Shown piece by piece: positions 14,464-15,961 of a DNA stretch of 15,961 nt (the first letter of the stretch is position 1; each line of letters opens with the position of its first letter). The stretch comes from Candidatus Nanopelagicales bacterium (GTDB lineage Bacteria > Actinomycetota > Actinomycetes > Nanopelagicales > Nanopelagicaceae). Location of the stretch: the NCBI GenBank assembly GCA_030832365.1, contig JAURJF010000018.1:1-15961 (forward strand), written 5' to 3'. The notes under the pieces were generated by a model. That model saw nothing but the letters and a program-made list of their open reading frames with translations, did no database searches and was not told the origin of the DNA. Made by a program: the position numbers and the translations under genes.

Positions 14464-14909
14464 GAGTAGTTATTGCACTCGGTGCAAACCTTGGAGAGCC
14501 TAGAGCGCAATTAGAAGAAGCAATAGAGAAGCTTAGGGAAGTAATAGTTATTGAAGTAATATCTTCATTCTATGAAACCAAGCCTTTTAGAGTTAGCGAA
14601 GACCAGCCTAACTATATAAATGCAGTATTAATTGGCGAAACTAAGTTAGAAGCAGAGCAATTAATGAAGGAGCTACTAGATATTGAGGAGCGTCTTGGAA
14701 GAAAGAGAAGCACTCTTAACGCTGCTCGCTCAATAGATCTAGATATTATTGATTATCAAGGAATGGTTATTAATAGCGAGAATTTAACTCTTCCTCATCC
14801 AAGGGCTTATGAGCGGGAGTTTGTTTTGCAGCCTTGGTTAGAGATAGATCCAGAGGCGCAATTAACTGGTTTTGGAGCGGTCAAAGAGCTTTTGGCAGCC
14901 CTGATTTAG
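14460..14909 (+). CDS. folK: 6-hydroxymethyl-7,8-dihydropterin pyrophosphokinase
   Basis: A 149-residue kinase that transfers diphosphate from ATP to hydroxymethyl-dihydropterin, supplying FolP. Visible motifs are ALGANLGEPRAQL (6-18), SSFYETKPF with DQPNYINAV (35-57), ELLDIEERLGRKRS (66-79), the Mg-binding SIDLDIIDY (91-99) with Asp93 and Asp95, and LPHPRAYEREFVLQPWLEI (111-129). The usual RWGPR before the DLD motif is NAAR here, a variant close to the NAPR form seen in other bacteria. It begins within the folB stop (ATGA overlap), completing a folE-folP-folB-folK set. The 54-base gap to panC is the largest in the fol-pan-nad part of the train. Confidence 0.95.
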   Translation: MRVVIALGANLGEPRAQLEEAIEKLREVIVIEVISSFYETKPFRVSEDQPNYINAVLIGETKLEAEQLMKELLDIEERLGRKRSTLNAARSIDLDIIDYQGMVINSENLTLPHPRAYEREFVLQPWLEIDPEAQLTGFGAVKELLAALI

Positions 14910-14963
14910 CGGGGTAGACTTGCCATTGCCTGGTACCACTAACGGACTGGAGCTGTAAATAAG

Positions 14964-15773
14964 GTGAAAGAAGTAGACCTCCTTACTGACCTTAATAACC
15001 CATGCGCATTTGTTCCCACCATGGGAGCGCTTCACGCTGGCCATCAATCATTAATTAGGCGCGCCCGCGAGTTAGCAGATGAGGTAGTCGTCTCTATATT
15101 TGTTAATCCTCTCCAATTTGAAAATAAAGATGATCTAGCGAAATATCCAAGCACTCCAAAACATGATAGCGAGTTAGCCAGCGAGGCTGGAGCAACAATC
15201 CTCTGGCGACCAAGTTATCAAAGTATTTATCCAGGTGAATTAGAGAAGCTCTCATCAGGTCAGATAGGAAGAAGCTTTGAAGGAGTTCATCGCCCAGGTC
15301 ACTTTGATGGAGTATTAACGGTAGTTAATCGCCTCTTTGAATTAAGTAGGCCAAAATATGCAATCTTTGGCGAGAAGGATTTCCAGCAACTCTTTCTTAT
15401 TAAAGAGATGGCAGCAAAGCTTCATCCAGAGATCCAGATAATTGCTGCGCCAACTATTAGAGATAACAGCGGCCTTGCTCTCTCCTCGAGAAATGTGCGA
15501 TTAAGTGATCAAGGCCTTGAAGGCGCTCAGGTAATTTCAAAAGTACTAAGTGCGTCAAGTAGTGAATCAAGCCTTACTAGCGCGCGCCAAGCTTTGAAGC
15601 AGATAGAGAGGCAAGATTCATTTACTTTAGATTACGCCGAAATAATTGATGAAGAGAGCTTTCAAGTTGCAGATGAGTCAAGTATTAAAACTCGTGTAAT
15701 TATTGCAGGTTGGATTGAGGGCGTTAGATTGATTGATAATATGGCGATGCAGAACTCTCTGGTGCGCGCATGA
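14964..15773 (+). CDS. panC: Pantothenate synthetase (pantoate-beta-alanine ligase)
   Basis: A 269-residue ATP-dependent ligase that joins pantoate and beta-alanine to make pantothenate, the coenzyme A precursor. The nucleotidyltransferase signature HAGH is at 24-27, after FVPTMGALH. VSIFVNPLQF (43-52), VHRPGHFDGVLTVVNRLF (108-125), FGEKDFQQLFLIK (135-147) and LALSSRN (171-177) are family motifs. The residue usually Asp before GLAxSSRN is Ser169. The start is GTG with GGAG 11 bases upstream, so initiation may be modest. The gap before it (14910-14963) contains TGGTACCA, a perfect 8-base palindrome, and TAGACT at about 14915-14920, which could act as a -10 box. The stop overlaps nadB. No panD (aspartate decarboxylase) follows directly, unlike many actinobacteria. 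Confidence 0.95.
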   Translation: MKEVDLLTDLNNPCAFVPTMGALHAGHQSLIRRARELADEVVVSIFVNPLQFENKDDLAKYPSTPKHDSELASEAGATILWRPSYQSIYPGELEKLSSGQIGRSFEGVHRPGHFDGVLTVVNRLFELSRPKYAIFGEKDFQQLFLIKEMAAKLHPEIQIIAAPTIRDNSGLALSSRNVRLSDQGLEGAQVISKVLSASSSESSLTSARQALKQIERQDSFTLDYAEIIDEESFQVADESSIKTRVIIAGWIEGVRLIDNMAMQNSLVRA

Positions 15774-15961
15774 GACTCAAAGCGCCACTTCCTGGCTGGA
15801 GAGCCCAAGCCGATGTTGTAGTTATTGGCTCCGGCGTTGCTGGCCTTACTACTGCGCTTCAGATTCGCGCACATAATCTCTCAGTATTACTAGTAACTAA
15901 ATCATCTATTGATGCTGGCTCAACAAAATGGGCGCAAGGTGGAATTGCTGCAGCTCTTGGG
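15770..15961 (+). CDS. nadB: L-aspartate oxidase, N-terminal part (runs off the right edge)
   Basis: The first 64 codons of a flavoprotein whose start overlaps the panC stop (ATGA). The FAD-binding dinucleotide motif VVVIGSGVAGLTTAL (16-30) follows a short lead. VLLVTKSSIDAGSTKWAQGG (39-58) is diagnostic of NadB within the succinate dehydrogenase/fumarate reductase flavoprotein group; the STKWAQGGIAAA stretch contacts the flavin and separates it from SdhA, which normally has a His in this region. NadB oxidises aspartate to iminoaspartate, the first step of de novo NAD synthesis, so nadA and nadC are expected nearby. The frame is open to the last base of the window. Confidence 0.93.
   Translation, partial: MRLKAPLPGWRAQADVVVIGSGVAGLTTALQIRAHNLSVLLVTKSSIDAGSTKWAQGGIAAALG

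Noticed and set aside
1..15961. Defence island, prophage, insertion sequence, CRISPR or toxin-antitoxin system
   Set aside because: All long frames are assigned to core or envelope functions. No transposase, integrase, direct-repeat array or small toxin pair is visible.

Overview
The window is a densely packed stretch of bacterial chromosome. The closest match I can suggest is a genome-streamlined freshwater actinobacterium of the acI type (Nanopelagicales). Three observations support this. The order tilS-hpt-ftsH-folE-folP-folB-folK-panC-nadB is an actinobacterial core arrangement. Base composition is AT-rich for that phylum. Genes overlap or are separated by a few bases, with no gap over about 100 bases, and GTG and TTG starts are common. 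The taxonomic placement is inference from gene order and composition. I see no mobile element, CRISPR array, tRNA or rRNA.

Left part (1-4709). A major-facilitator transporter runs off the left edge on the minus strand. Divergent from it is a membrane-anchored HtrA-type serine protease. Next come a seven-repeat TPR protein and a low-molecular-weight tyrosine phosphatase that overlaps it by one base. On the opposite strand a histone-deacetylase-like amidohydrolase and a SpoU/TrmH-type RNA methyltransferase form an ATGA-coupled pair whose tail overlaps the phosphatase.

Middle part (4710-9112). A PBP4-type D-Ala-D-Ala carboxypeptidase converges on a secreted YVTN-type beta-propeller gene that carries one in-frame TAA. 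Divergent from the propeller is ctaB (heme O synthase). A secreted coiled-coil NlpC/P60 peptidoglycan hydrolase follows.

Right part (9113-15961). A plus-strand gene train covers tRNA-Ile lysidine synthase, hypoxanthine phosphoribosyltransferase, FtsH protease, four folate genes (folE, folP, folB, folK), pantothenate synthetase and the start of L-aspartate oxidase. Most junctions overlap by 4 bases or lie within 5, so co-transcription and translational coupling are likely. Together these genes supply tetrahydrofolate precursors, pantothenate and the first step of NAD synthesis, alongside tRNA decoding, purine salvage and membrane protein quality control.

Two observations stand out. First, six starts that lack a convincing Shine-Dalgarno sequence have a TANNNT hexamer ending exactly 6 or 7 bases upstream, the layout of leaderless actinobacterial promoters; this also argues for shorter starts of dacB and tilS. 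Second, the beta-propeller frame stays open and recognisable on both sides of its single stop codon. I did not find a convincing new defence or mobile system; the content is mostly core metabolism and cell-envelope functions.
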